64,000 bases of DNA from Janthinobacterium sp. CG3 (GCF_000344615.1 NZ_KB467824.1:3101951-3165950); one strand, 5' to 3'. Shown: positions 28,413 through 39,201, counted from the first letter of the stretch. The notes: generated by a model from the letters alone, not told the origin. Numbers and translations are program-made.

Positions 28413-29996
28413 ATGTCACAGTTGGAAACAAAAGATGGAATGGGGCCGATGCCCCGCCAAATTCCCTACATCATCGTCAACGAGATCTGCGAGCGCTTCA
28501 GCTTTTACGGCATGCGCAACGTCCTCACGCCATTTCTGATCAGCACGCTACTCATGTTCATGCCGCTGGCCGACCGCGCCGGCGAAGCCAAGCACGTGTT
28601 CCACACCTTCGTCATCGGCGTGTATTTCTTCCCGCTGCTGGGCGGCTGGCTGGCCGACCGTTATTTCGGCAAGTACAACACGGTTTTCTGGCTCAGCCTG
28701 GTCTACTGCGCCGGCCACGCCTGCCTGGCCTACTTCGAGGCCAACATCAACGGTTTCTATTTCGGCTTGTTCCTGGTGGCGCTGGGTTCGGGCGGCATCA
28801 AGCCGCTGGTGTCGTCCTTCGTCGGCGACCAGTTCGACCGCGGCAACAAGGGCAAGGCCAAGCTGGTCTACGACATGTTCTACTGGAGCATCAACTTCGG
28901 CTCCTTCGGCGCCTCGCTGCTGATCCCCATCCTGCTGCGCGACTACGGCCCGGCGCTGGCCTTCGGCGTGCCCGGCGTGCTGATGTTCATCGCCACCATG
29001 GTGTTCTGGCTCGGCAAGAAGAAATACGTCCACGTGGCGCCGGCCCAGGCCGACCCCGACTCGTTCACCAAGGTCGCCCGCACCGCCCTGTTGGCCGCCA
29101 AACCGGGCCAGGCCCGGCCCGGGCTGAGCGTGGCCCGCCTGGGCATGGCCGGCGCCATCGTCTGCCTGTGCATGACGCCGAAATGGGGCTTCGTCATCGC
29201 CGCCTGCAGCGCGCTGGTGCTGCTGCTGGCCTGCGGCGGCGTCGGCACGGCGATGCAGATCGAGCGCGCTCGCGGCGCCCACCCCGACCACGCGGTCGAG
29301 GGCGTGCGCGCGGTGCTGCGCATCCTGATCGTCTTCGCGCTGGTCACGCCATTCTTCTCGCTGTTCGACCAGAAGGCCTCGACCTGGGTGGTGCAGGCGA
29401 CCGCGATGGACAAGCCGAGCTGGTTCCTGCCGGCGCAAATGCAGGCGCTCAACCCCTTGCTGGTGATGTTGCTGATTCCCTTCAACAACCTGTTGCTGTA
29501 CCCGCTGGTGGCGCGCATGGGATTCAACGTCACGCCGCTGCGGCGCATGACGGCCGGCATCGGCTTTTCGGCACTGTCCTGGGTCGTCATCGGCGCGATC
29601 CAGATGAAGATGGACGGCGGCGAGCACATGTCGATCGTCTGGCAGATCCTGCCTTACATGCTGCTGACGATGGGCGAGGTATTGGTGTCGGCCACCGGCC
29701 TGGAGTTCGCCTACAGCCAGGCGCCGGCGTCGATGAAGGGCACCATCATGAGTCTGTGGTTCCTGTCGACCACGGTGGGCAACCTGTGGGTGCTGATCGT
29801 CAACGCCGGCGTCAAAAACGACGCCGTCAACGCGTATATCCAGACCACCGGCTTTAGCGTGACCGCCTTCCAGATGTTCTTCTTCGCCGCCTTCGCGGCG
29901 CTCGCCATGCTGGCGTTCGGCTGGTACGCCAAACGCTACCGCATGGTCGACAACTACCGCGGCGTCCCGGCCGCCGCCGCCCTCGCCACGGCGTAA
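28413..29996 (+). CDS. POT-family proton-dependent oligopeptide transporter
   Basis: 527 residues, about twelve to fourteen membrane helices. The N-terminal CERFSFYGMRNVL (26-38) is the ExxERF.YYG proton-coupling motif, and LVYDMFYWSINFGSF is the PTR2 signature-like helix. It takes up di- or tripeptides with protons at the inner membrane. GGAG lies seven bases before the ATG at 28413. No peptidase is adjacent. It is longer than E. coli DtpA because of an insert around AAKPGQARPGLSVARLG. Confidence 0.93.
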   Translation: MSQLETKDGMGPMPRQIPYIIVNEICERFSFYGMRNVLTPFLISTLLMFMPLADRAGEAKHVFHTFVIGVYFFPLLGGWLADRYFGKYNTVFWLSLVYCAGHACLAYFEANINGFYFGLFLVALGSGGIKPLVSSFVGDQFDRGNKGKAKLVYDMFYWSINFGSFGASLLIPILLRDYGPALAFGVPGVLMFIATMVFWLGKKKYVHVAPAQADPDSFTKVARTALLAAKPGQARPGLSVARLGMAGAIVCLCMTPKWGFVIAACSALVLLLACGGVGTAMQIERARGAHPDHAVEGVRAVLRILIVFALVTPFFSLFDQKASTWVVQATAMDKPSWFLPAQMQALNPLLVMLLIPFNNLLLYPLVARMGFNVTPLRRMTAGIGFSALSWVVIGAIQMKMDGGEHMSIVWQILPYMLLTMGEVLVSATGLEFAYSQAPASMKGTIMSLWFLSTTVGNLWVLIVNAGVKNDAVNAYIQTTGFSVTAFQMFFFAAFAALAMLAFGWYAKRYRMVDNYRGVPAAAALATA

Positions 29997-30009
29997 CACG
30001 CCGGCCGCG

Positions 30010-30050
30010 CCGCGCTAAACTTTGTTCCCCATTTACAACGTTTAGCGCGG
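30010..30050. repeat. 11-bp inverted repeat with 19-base spacer
   Basis: CCGCGCTAAAC (30010-30020) and GTTTAGCGCGG (30040-30050) are exact reverse complements. There is no T-tract, so it is either a weak terminator for the transporter gene or an operator for the porin gene 150 bases downstream. Confidence 0.5.
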
Positions 30051-30202
30051 AATTAGACTGTTTTGCCTACCCAAACCCCTCCGTACTGGTCCACACTGTT
30101 CCACAGCGCAACATAACTGGTGCAACCAGATGCGCCGTTCCGACGCCGCCGCACAGCGGCCGGGGCAACATGTATCCATTCGTACATTCCTGGAGGGAAT
30201 CA

Positions 30203-31399
30203 ATGAACACACTCGCACGCTCAACCGTATCGCTGGCGGTCCTGGCCGCCTGCGCGCTGCCGGCCCAGGCGGCCGACGGCCCCGTGGTCACCGTCAGCGG
30301 CTTCGGCACGGCGGCCCTGACCATGACCGACAACGAGCGGGCCGAATACGCCCGGCCGAACCAGGTCGCCGGCGCCAAAAAGGACCCGCGCACCGGCGTC
30401 GATTCGAATCTCGGCATCCAGGCCACGGCCAAATTCAACGACCGCCTGTCGCTGACCGGCCAGGGCCTGGTGCGCAAATACGCCACCGACCATTTCGGCG
30501 CGGAACTGGCCTGGGCCTTCGCCAAATACAAGCTGTCGGACGACTTCAACGTGCGCGTCGGGCGCATCGGCCTGCCGGTCTATATGATCTCGGACTTCCG
30601 CAACGTCGGCTACGCCAACACGATGATACGGCCGCCGGCCGAGGTCTACCGCCAGGTCACCGCCGACTATTTCGACGGCGTCGACCTGATCTACCAGCGC
30701 TCGTTCGACGACACCACCGTCACCGCGCAGTTCGGCCTGGGCCAGTCCAAGGCGCGCCAGCCGAACAACGCCCGCATCGAATACAAGCCGGTGACGGCCT
30801 TGCACGTGCTGCTGGAAAACGGCCCGTTCACCTTGCGCTTCGGCCGCGCCGACGCCACGTTCTCGGTGCGCGACAACGCCAGGCTGAACGGCCTGCTGGC
30901 CTCGCTGCGCAAATTCGGCCAGGGCGCGGTGGCCGACCAGCTCGACGTCAACGACGTGAAAGGCTCGTTCACCTCGCTCGGCTTCGGCCTCGACTACAAG
31001 AACTTCCTGGTGCAATCCGAGTACGCCGTGCGCAAGACCGAGTCGCGCGCGGTGATGGACACCAGCTCGTGGTACGCGATGTTCGGCTACCGCTACGGCA
31101 CCGTCACGCCGTACTACTATTACGGCGACATCAAGCAGGACAGCGCGCGCGGCTTCCCCGGCATGCCCGCCGCCGGCCCGCTGGCGGCGCTGACCGCCGG
31201 CGCCAACTCGGTCGCCAAGGCCGCGCTGCAGTCGACCCAAGCGGTTGGCCTGCGCTGGGACTTCCACAAATCGGCCGCGCTGAAGGTGCAGATCGACCGC
31301 GTCAAACCGCGCGACGGCGCCGGCGCCTTCGTCAACGCCGCGCCGGGCTTCACCGGCCCGGTCAATGTGTATGCCGCCGGCATCGACTTCGTCTTCTGA
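30203..31399 (+). CDS. Outer-membrane porin-like protein
   Basis: 398 residues with a signal peptide (SLAVLAACALPAQAA) and then VVTVSGFGTAALTMTDNER. Alternating beta-strands run throughout, and the C-terminus is FVF, ending in the phenylalanine needed for outer-membrane insertion. GLDYKNFLVQSEYAVRK and WYAMFGYRYGTVTPYYYYG are typical barrel strands. GGAGGG precedes the ATG at 30203. A short phosphate-binding-like gene follows 11 bases later, suggesting a joint role, perhaps in uptake of an anion. Exact porin family is uncertain. Confidence 0.85.
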   Translation: MNTLARSTVSLAVLAACALPAQAADGPVVTVSGFGTAALTMTDNERAEYARPNQVAGAKKDPRTGVDSNLGIQATAKFNDRLSLTGQGLVRKYATDHFGAELAWAFAKYKLSDDFNVRVGRIGLPVYMISDFRNVGYANTMIRPPAEVYRQVTADYFDGVDLIYQRSFDDTTVTAQFGLGQSKARQPNNARIEYKPVTALHVLLENGPFTLRFGRADATFSVRDNARLNGLLASLRKFGQGAVADQLDVNDVKGSFTSLGFGLDYKNFLVQSEYAVRKTESRAVMDTSSWYAMFGYRYGTVTPYYYYGDIKQDSARGFPGMPAAGPLAALTAGANSVAKAALQSTQAVGLRWDFHKSAALKVQIDRVKPRDGAGAFVNAAPGFTGPVNVYAAGIDFVF

Positions 31400-31410
31400 G
31401 GAAAACAGAC

Positions 31411-31824
31411 ATGAGAATCAAAATCGACACGCTGCTGGTGTTGACCGGCCTATGCCTGGGCAGCCTGCCCGTTTTCGCGACCGAAATCGCGGTGATCGTC
31501 AACCCGAAAAACCCGGCCACGCGCATGTTCAGCGAACAGGCCGGGCAGTTCTTCATCGGCAAGTCAAACCAGTTCACGCCGGTCGAGCACAACGAGGGCG
31601 CCGCGCTGCGCGCCGAGTTCCATCAAAAGGTGTTGGGCAAGGAGCCGGCGCAAGTGAAGGCGATCTGGTCCAAGCTGGTGTTTACCGGCAAGGGCCAGGC
31701 GCCCAGGGAATACGCCTCCAGCGCCGAGGTGAGGAAGGCGGTCGCGGCCGATCCGAGCGCGATTGGCTACATTGAAAAATCGGCCGTCGACGATAGCGTG
31801 AAAGTGATTTTATCGGTGCCGTAA
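31411..31824 (+). CDS. Short PstS-like periplasmic substrate-binding protein
   Basis: 137 residues with a signal peptide (LLVLTGLCLGSLPVFA) followed by TEIAVIVNPKNPATRMFSEQAGQFFIGK and ending with SAIGYIEKSAVDDSVKVIL. This is the pattern of the small phosphate-ABC substrate-binding-like (PBP-like domain) proteins, only one lobe and about half the size of PstS. It is co-transcribed with the porin-like gene and closed by a terminator. Whether it binds phosphate is not shown; no permease genes are nearby. Confidence 0.82.
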   Translation: MRIKIDTLLVLTGLCLGSLPVFATEIAVIVNPKNPATRMFSEQAGQFFIGKSNQFTPVEHNEGAALRAEFHQKVLGKEPAQVKAIWSKLVFTGKGQAPREYASSAEVRKAVAADPSAIGYIEKSAVDDSVKVILSVP

Positions 31825-31842
31825 GGGCGCCGGCAAGCCGAC

Positions 31843-31867
31843 AAGGGCGTCCCGCGGGGCGCCTTTT
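31843..31867 (+). terminator. Terminator after the porin/PstS-like operon
   Basis: AAGGGCGTCCC and GGGGCGCCTT form an imperfect GC-rich stem followed by a run of T. Confidence 0.65.
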
Positions 31868-31927
31868 TCATTTCTTTGCCTGTGCTTTGGCCTGACGTTC
31901 GCGGCGCGCCGACGCCGCGCGCCGGCC

Positions 31928-33571
<1,644 letters not shown>

Positions 33572-33743
33572 TCAATGTCCGGTGGGGCGGCGGCGGCGGC
33601 CGCCGCGCGCGTCAAAGCGCATCATACATATCAAAAATGACATGCGGCTTTCAATTGGCTAGGACTACCCGTTTATACCGGCGCCGCGGCCAGCCAGGTC
33701 GATGCCCAGCCACTGTTCCCATACCACGCGGGCGCCGCGTCGC

Positions 33744-34251
33744 CTCGACATGTCGATGCGCGACACGCCGCCGTCGGTCAGCGTGGCCACGCGCCGGCGC
33801 ATGGACGACATGGGCCTGAACAGCCTGGCCGACGTGCTGGGGCAAAGCACCGGCGCGGCGGTGCGGGAACTCGACAGCGAACGCATCAACTTCACCCCGC
33901 TCCCCTCCGACCACCCTTTGCCGGCGGCGCTGACGGCGCTGCTGGCGCGGGCAGACGCCGACACTGGTCGATCACGCTGCCCAGCGCGCGCCAGCCGGCC
34001 ACCCGCATCTCTGGGAGCGATCCGGCCGCGCCCGGCGCCGCCAGGGAAAAGCGCCGCGCGCAACCCGCGGCGGCGCGTTCTTCTACCGCCTGCATTTCGA
34101 CCTGCACTACCGGCCCGCCATCTGGCCGCGCTGGATCGTCGGCTTGTGCGCCATGTTCATGCTGGTCTCCATCGCCAGTGGCGTGATCACGCACAAGCGC
34201 ATCTTCAAGCGCTTGTCCACCTTCCGGCGCGCCAGCCTGGCCTGGCTCAAG
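33744..34251 (+). pseudogene. Decayed siderophore receptor plug fused to PepSY-membrane protein remnant
   Basis: 33744-33896 reads LDMSMRDTPPSVSVATRRRM then DDMGLNSLADVLGQSTG and ELDSERINFT, the plug domain start of a TonB-dependent siderophore receptor. It runs straight into PLPSDHPLPAALTALLARAD, then with a frame change WSITLPSARQPATRISGSDP (from 33965). After a second frame change comes FFYRLHFDLHYRPAIWPRWI and GVITHKRIFKRL (34078-34251), the PepSY-associated membrane domain of PiuB-like proteins. The receptor barrel and most of the PepSY protein are gone. These two genes are commonly neighbours in iron loci, so one large deletion plus frameshifts explains the remnant. Confidence 0.8.
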
Positions 34252-34252
34252 C

Positions 34253-36091
34253 TTACACCGAGGGCTGCAAGCTCAGGCCGGGAAATCTCTGCTGGCTCTT
34301 GACCAGGCCGTCGATGTCGGCCGGCGCCACCGCCCGGCTCAGGTAGAAGCCGAAGGCCTCGTCGCACTCCATCGCCACCAGCTGGGCCAGCTGGTCGGCG
34401 GTTTCGACGCCGCCGGCGACCACCCGCATGTTCAGCGTATGCGCCATCGCCACCATGGCGCGCACCATCGCGCCATGGTCGGCGCCGCCGGCCGGGTCGG
34501 GCCGGCGCAGGTCGTCGATGAAGCATTTCTCGATCTTGACGGCGTCGGCCGGGAAGCGCCGCAGGTAGCTCAGCGAGGTGTCGCCGGTACCGAAATCGCT
34601 GATCGAGATACCCATGCCGAGCTGCTTGAACTGGCGCAGCGTGCTTTCGCAGTCTTGGTTCTTGTCGATCAGGATCGCCGCCGCGATCTCCAGCTCGATG
34701 AAGCGGCCCGGCACGCCGGCGGCGTCGAGGATGGCGCCGAAACTGTGCACGATGTCGGTCTGGTAGAACTGCCGCGCCGACAGGTTGACCGACACCGTCA
34801 GCGGCTGGCCCTGGTCGATCCAGCGCCTAGCCTGGGCCGCCGCCTCGGCCAGCACCCAGGCGCCGACCGGCAGGATCAGCGCGCGCTGCTCGAGGATCGC
34901 CAGGAAGTCGAGCGGCATCACCAGCCCCAGCTTCGGATGGCGCCAGCGCAGCAGCGCCTTGACGCCGGTGATGCGCTGCTGGCGCAGGTCCATGCGCGGC
35001 TGGTAGTACAGCACGAATTCCTGGCGCTCCAGCGCGTGGCGCAGCTCGGCGTCGAGGATGGCCTGCGAATAGCTCGGCGTGCGCAGGCCGGGCGCGTAGC
35101 GCACGCAGCTGCCCGGCGCCCGCCGCTTGGCCGCGTACATCGCGATGTCGGCCTTTTCGATCAGCTGGTGGACGTCGTCGTCGTCGTCCGGGTAAATCGC
35201 CACGCCGACGCTGGCGCGCACCGACAGGCTGTATTCGCCGATGATAAAGGGCGGCTTGACGGCGCTGGCGATTTTCTCGGCGACCCGCTCGGCGTCCTGC
35301 GGCGTGCGCATTTCCGTCAGCAGGATGATGAACTCGTCGCCGCCCTGGCGCGCCACCGTGTCGACCTTGCGCATGCACTGCTGCACGCGCTGGGCGAACT
35401 GCACCAGCACCTGGTCGCCGACGTCGTGGCCGAGGCTGTCGTTGATGCCCTTGAAGCGGTCGATGTCGACAAACAGCACCGCCAGCATGCCGCGGTGCCG
35501 CTTGGCGTAGGCGATGCCGTGCTCGAAGCGGATCTGGAAGTGCAAGCGGTTCGGCAGCCCGGTCAGGCCGTCGTGGTGGGCGATGAATTCCAGGTGCGCC
35601 TCGGCGCGGCGGCGCGCCGAGACGTCTTGCAGCAGCATCACCGCGCCCGGCCGCGGCGCCGCCGGCGCCAGCGGCGCGCAGCTGTACTGCACGTCGATGC
35701 GCTTGCCGTCGCCGCGGCGCAGCAGCACCGCGCCGCGCGCCGCCTCCAGCTCCTCGCCGCTGCGCATGCAGTCGAGGATGTGCTGGCGCGCGTCGAGCGC
35801 CACGCCGTCCTGGTACACCGCCAGCAATTCGCCGACGGACAGGCCGGCGCCGGCGCCGAGGGCGTAACCGGTCATCGCCTCGGCACGCTGGTTGAGGTAG
35901 CGCACCGCGCCCTGCGGGTCGGTGCCGATCACCGCCGCCGGCATCGCGTGCAGCAGCGCCAGCGCGGCGTCGAGCTGGCGTTGCAGCGCCGCGCATTGCA
36001 GGCGCGCGCGCTGCCACAGCAGCGCCTGGCGCCAGTGGTAGGCTAGCAGGGCCGCCAACAACAAGCCCAGCAACAGCGGCGCGGCATTCAT
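34253..36091 (-). CDS. PAS-GGDEF-EAL protein with intact GGDEF and degenerate EAL
   Basis: 612 residues: one N-terminal membrane helix (LLLGLLLAALLAYHW), a PAS-like domain (about 45-160), GGDEF (about 165-330) and EAL-like (about 345-600). The GGDEF motif is intact at 250-254 with an RxxD inhibitory site at 241-244. The EAL catalytic glutamate is lysine (VKAL, K378). The metal and general-base positions are also changed: A471 in place of the LEITE glutamate, S498 for the first D of DDFG, G560 for the E of AEGVE and F580 for the Q of the QG motif. It is thus likely a diguanylate cyclase with a non-catalytic EAL. The start is uncertain; upstream in-frame codons lack a site. Confidence 0.9.
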   Translation of the reverse strand: MNAAPLLLGLLLAALLAYHWRQALLWQRARLQCAALQRQLDAALALLHAMPAAVIGTDPQGAVRYLNQRAEAMTGYALGAGAGLSVGELLAVYQDGVALDARQHILDCMRSGEELEAARGAVLLRRGDGKRIDVQYSCAPLAPAAPRPGAVMLLQDVSARRRAEAHLEFIAHHDGLTGLPNRLHFQIRFEHGIAYAKRHRGMLAVLFVDIDRFKGINDSLGHDVGDQVLVQFAQRVQQCMRKVDTVARQGGDEFIILLTEMRTPQDAERVAEKIASAVKPPFIIGEYSLSVRASVGVAIYPDDDDDVHQLIEKADIAMYAAKRRAPGSCVRYAPGLRTPSYSQAILDAELRHALERQEFVLYYQPRMDLRQQRITGVKALLRWRHPKLGLVMPLDFLAILEQRALILPVGAWVLAEAAAQARRWIDQGQPLTVSVNLSARQFYQTDIVHSFGAILDAAGVPGRFIELEIAAAILIDKNQDCESTLRQFKQLGMGISISDFGTGDTSLSYLRRFPADAVKIEKCFIDDLRRPDPAGGADHGAMVRAMVAMAHTLNMRVVAGGVETADQLAQLVAMECDEAFGFYLSRAVAPADIDGLVKSQQRFPGLSLQPSV

Positions 36092-36293
36092 GCGCCGCGC
36101 CGGCGGCAAGATGGTGGCAACATGACTCCCCTTTCGTCGCGCCGGACGGCGCCGGCGGACCACGCGATGTGTGTCCGAGAGGAAATAATATAAGAATCGC
36201 GGCGGCGCCGCGGCGCTCGTTGCGCGGCGCTTGACGGGTGTCAAGCGCCCTGCAACGTTGGCCTGGAGCAGCGCGGCTCGCTTCGGCCAACAT

Positions 36294-36313
36294 GGTCGGA
36301 TTACGCCGACCTA
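36294..36313. repeat. Dispersed hairpin repeat, copy 2 (shortened)
   Basis: On the minus strand GTAGGTCGGCGTAATCCGACC, followed by ATGTTGGCCGAAGCG. It is the same family as the copies at 5.46, 49.84 and 63.04 kb, lacking the inner left arm. The downstream GTTGGCCGAAGCG is shared with the 49.84-kb copy. Confidence 0.65.
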
Positions 36314-36462
36314 CGACGCGCTAACCGCGGCCGGCCAGCGCTTCGGCTCGCGCAGCAACTGGTACATCACGTCGGTGTCGACATCGCCTGGCTCGGCACG
36401 CCGGTAGGCCCTGGGCGGGGTGGCGACGACGGCATCGAGCTGCAACACCCTGCGCTGGTTCG
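36311..36462 (-). pseudogene. Short 3' gene remnant, family not recognised
   Basis: An open frame of about 46 codons reads LQLDAVVATPPRAYRRAEPG then DVDTDVMYQLLREPKRWPAA and stops inside the hairpin repeat. It looks like real protein sequence, but has no good start and is cut off by the next gene. I do not recognise it. Confidence 0.4.
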
Positions 36463-36475
36463 ACGTCCTGGGTTG

Positions 36476-37789
36476 TCATGTATTTTTTACATCAAGTCCG
36501 ACCCCGTGCGCGGCGCCGGGGCGCAGCCGGAAATCGACGCCAACCGGACGGCCCGGCAGGTTCAGCCTGGCGCCGGCGCGCGGCGCCTCGCTGACGACGC
36601 GGCCGCGGCGCATCACCAACCGGCGCGCCGCGCGCAGGCGCAGCGCCTCGACCGTGTCGCCGGCGTCGAGGATCACCAGGTCGGCGTGGCAGCCCGGCTC
36701 CAGGCCATAACCGTCCAGGCCGAGGATGCGCGCCGGCGTCTGCGTCACCGCCAGGAAGCAGGCGTGCATCGCCTCCTGCCCGGTCATCTGCGCCACGTGC
36801 AGGCCCATGTGCGCCACCTCCAGCATGTCGCCCGAGCCCAGGCTGTACCACGGGTCCATCACGCAATCGTGGCCGAAGGCGACGTCGATGCCGGCGGCCA
36901 TCAGCTCCGGCACCCGGGTCATGCCGCGGCGCTTTGGATAGCTGTCGTGGCGGCCCTGCAGCGTAATGTTGATCAACGGGTTGGCGATGGCGGCGACGCC
37001 GGCCTCGCGGATCAGCGGCAGCAGCTTGCTGACGTAGTAATTGTCCATCGAGTGCATCGACGTCAGGTGCGAGCCGGCCACCCGGCCCTGCATGCCCAGG
37101 CGCTGGCTGTGGAAGGCCAGCGTTTCAATGTGGCGCGACAGCGGGTCGTCCGACTCGTCGCAGTGCATGTCGACCATCAGGCCGCGCTCGGCGGCGAATT
37201 CGCACAGGATGCGCACCGATTCGGCGCCGTCGGCCATGCTGCGCTCGAAGTGCGGGATGCCGCCGACGACGTCGACGCCCATCGCCACGGCGCGCTTCAG
37301 GTTCTCCAGCGCGCCCGGGCTGCGCAGCACGCCGTCCTGCGGGAAGGCCACCAGTTGCAGGTCGAGGTAGGGCGCGACCCGGCGCTTGACGTCGAGCAGC
37401 GCCTCGACCGCCAGCAGGCGCTCGTCGCAGATGTCGACGTGCGAGCGCACCGCCAGCAGGCCGCGCGCGACGGCCCAGTCGCAGTACTGCATGGCGCGTT
37501 CGATCAGCGCGTCCTGGGTCAGATGCGGCTTGAGTTCGCCCCACAGCGCGATGCCCTCGAGCAGGGTGCCGGACTGGTTGACGCGCGGCAGACCGTAGCT
37601 CAGCGTGGCGTCCATGTGGAAGTGGGCGTCGACGAAGGGCGGCGTGACCAGGTCGCCGGCGGCGTCGATCTCGCGCGCGCCGCGCGCCGCCAGGGCCGGG
37701 CCGACGGCGGCGATGCGCCCGCCGTCGATGCCGATGTCGATGTGGCGCCGGCCGTCCGGCAGGCTGGCGTTGCGTATGACCACGTCCAT
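36476..37789 (-). CDS. codA: Cytosine deaminase family amidohydrolase
   Basis: 437-residue amidohydrolase that closely follows E. coli CodA along its length. Metal ligands include H56-F-H58 (FVDAHFHMD), H209 and E212 in HCDESDD, and D308 in GHDC. Q151 (AFPQDG) and W314 (DPWY) of the base pocket are kept. The position equal to E. coli D314 is cysteine (C309), which could alter specificity. It deaminates cytosine to uracil in pyrimidine salvage, or a related base such as isoguanine. There is no codB permease next to it. The C-terminus is slightly extended. Confidence 0.88.
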   Translation of the reverse strand: MDVVIRNASLPDGRRHIDIGIDGGRIAAVGPALAARGAREIDAAGDLVTPPFVDAHFHMDATLSYGLPRVNQSGTLLEGIALWGELKPHLTQDALIERAMQYCDWAVARGLLAVRSHVDICDERLLAVEALLDVKRRVAPYLDLQLVAFPQDGVLRSPGALENLKRAVAMGVDVVGGIPHFERSMADGAESVRILCEFAAERGLMVDMHCDESDDPLSRHIETLAFHSQRLGMQGRVAGSHLTSMHSMDNYYVSKLLPLIREAGVAAIANPLINITLQGRHDSYPKRRGMTRVPELMAAGIDVAFGHDCVMDPWYSLGSGDMLEVAHMGLHVAQMTGQEAMHACFLAVTQTPARILGLDGYGLEPGCHADLVILDAGDTVEALRLRAARRLVMRRGRVVSEAPRAGARLNLPGRPVGVDFRLRPGAAHGVGLDVKNT

Positions 37790-37880
37790 GTGTTACTCCT
37801 GGTGAGGGGTGAAAGTCAATACCAAGAGCGTCACCCCGGGCTCAGAGCGCGGCCCTTTGCCCTGGTTGTAGGCCAACGCC

Positions 37881-38132
37881 CTATTTTTTCTTCCAATAGC
37901 CGAATTCGCTTTCGTAGCACACCGTCTCGACTTCGGCGATCTTGTCGTGCATCGCCGCCTGCGCGTCGACGATGGCTTGATTGTAGACAGATGGCCCGAT
38001 TTCGCGCAAACAAAAATCCAGCAGCAGGCGCGCCTTCAGCTCGCCGACCTCCTCGTCCATGTTTTCCGCGCAGTAGCGCTGGATCGACGTCAATAAACGC
38101 TTTTCGACTTCCTGGTTCAATTTGATGGTCAT
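37881..38132 (-). CDS. DUF2164 family protein
   Basis: An 83-residue cytosolic protein: MTIKLNQEVEKRLLTSIQRY, then GELKARLLLDFCLREIGPSVYNQAI and a lysine-ending tail (YWKKK). The pattern matches DUF2164 as I remember it. AAGGAAAG precedes the ATG. The function is unknown; it is a single gene divergent from the phasin gene. Confidence 0.85.
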   Translation of the reverse strand: MTIKLNQEVEKRLLTSIQRYCAENMDEEVGELKARLLLDFCLREIGPSVYNQAIVDAQAAMHDKIAEVETVCYESEFGYWKKK

Positions 38133-38414
38133 GCTTTCCTTGTTTGGTTTCGGTGGTATCGTTGATGCTGCACTGCAAGAATATGAAGCGCAATTCTTTT
38201 CCGGACGAGAAATTTTACTGCTGAAAGCGCCCGGCGGCGGCGGAAAAATAACTTTCTTCCCGATACAATCACCGCTAGAATATTCGTATTGCGTCGCATC
38301 AAAATTGGTTTAACAACGTTGAACACCCGGCGCAACCGGGTTAGGCCCAGTGCCATTGCCGACCGGTTGCGCAGAGCGTTTTGCCAGCATTTTAATCCGC
38401 ACAAGGGAGTAGCC

Positions 38415-39140
38415 ATGTTTCCGATTCCAGAACAGTTTTCAACCACAGCAAAATCGCAACTTGAAGCACAACTGAAAATCCTCAACACGCTCACCAGCAA
38501 GGCGTTTGAAGGCGCCCAGCAAGTCATGGCCCTGAACTTCCACGCCGGCCGCAACGCGCTCGACAGCGGCACGGCCAGCGCCAGGCAACTGCTGGCGCTA
38601 AAAGACCCGCGCGAGTTGTTCGCCTTCGGCACCAGCCAGGCCCAACCCGGCATCGACAGCATGCTGGCCTACAGCCGCCAGTTGTTCGGCATCGCCGCCA
38701 GCGCACAGGCGGCGCTGCTGGACTCGGCCAAGCCGCACGCCGACACGCCGGCCTTGACCGCGACGCCAACCCCGGCGGCCGCCACCGCGCCGACACCGGC
38801 GCCAACACCGGCGCCGGCCCCGGCTCCCGCGCCGGCGCCGGCGTTGGCCGCCGCGCCGCGCCCCGCCGCAATGGTCGAGGCGGCGCCGGCGCCGCTGGCC
38901 AAGCCGGTCGAGGCGGCCAAACCGGTCGCCGCGCTGGTCGAGATCGAGGTGGCGCCGGCCGCCGGGGCCGACGCAAAGCTCACTGCCAAGCCCCAGCTCA
39001 AGGCCACCCCGGCGGCCGAGGCCGTCGTCGCCGCGCTCGGCATCAAGGCGGCGCCGCCGGCCGTCGTCGCCGCGGCAGTCGCCAAGCCGGCCGCGCCGGC
39101 CGCGGCGCAGAACGGCGGCAAGGGCGGGCGCAAGAAATAG
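38415..39140 (+). CDS. phaP: Phasin family protein with Pro/Ala-rich tail
   Basis: 241 residues. The first 105 form the phasin domain (FPIPEQFSTTAKSQLEAQL, LTSKAFEGAQQVMALNFHA, SYRQLFG-like AYSRQLFGIAASAQ) that coats polyhydroxyalkanoate granules. The rest is low-complexity Ala/Pro (about 110-150 is PTPA/PAPA repeats), then a second Ala/Lys-rich stretch ending in GGKGGRKK, which recalls PHA-linked histone-like tails. AAGGGAG precedes the ATG. A terminator follows. It indicates PHA storage. Confidence 0.92.
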   Translation: MFPIPEQFSTTAKSQLEAQLKILNTLTSKAFEGAQQVMALNFHAGRNALDSGTASARQLLALKDPRELFAFGTSQAQPGIDSMLAYSRQLFGIAASAQAALLDSAKPHADTPALTATPTPAAATAPTPAPTPAPAPAPAPAPALAAAPRPAAMVEAAPAPLAKPVEAAKPVAALVEIEVAPAAGADAKLTAKPQLKATPAAEAVVAALGIKAAPPAVVAAAVAKPAAPAAAQNGGKGGRKK

Positions 39141-39179
39141 GCCGGCGAGGCCGGCGCGACGCCAGCCGACGGTAAAAAC

Positions 39180-39201
39180 AACGGGCTTCGGCCCGTTTTT
39201 T
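39180..39201 (+). terminator. Terminator of the phasin gene
   Basis: AACGGGC-TTCG-GCCCGTT followed by T residues: a 7-bp stem with a stable UUCG-type tetraloop. Confidence 0.9.
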
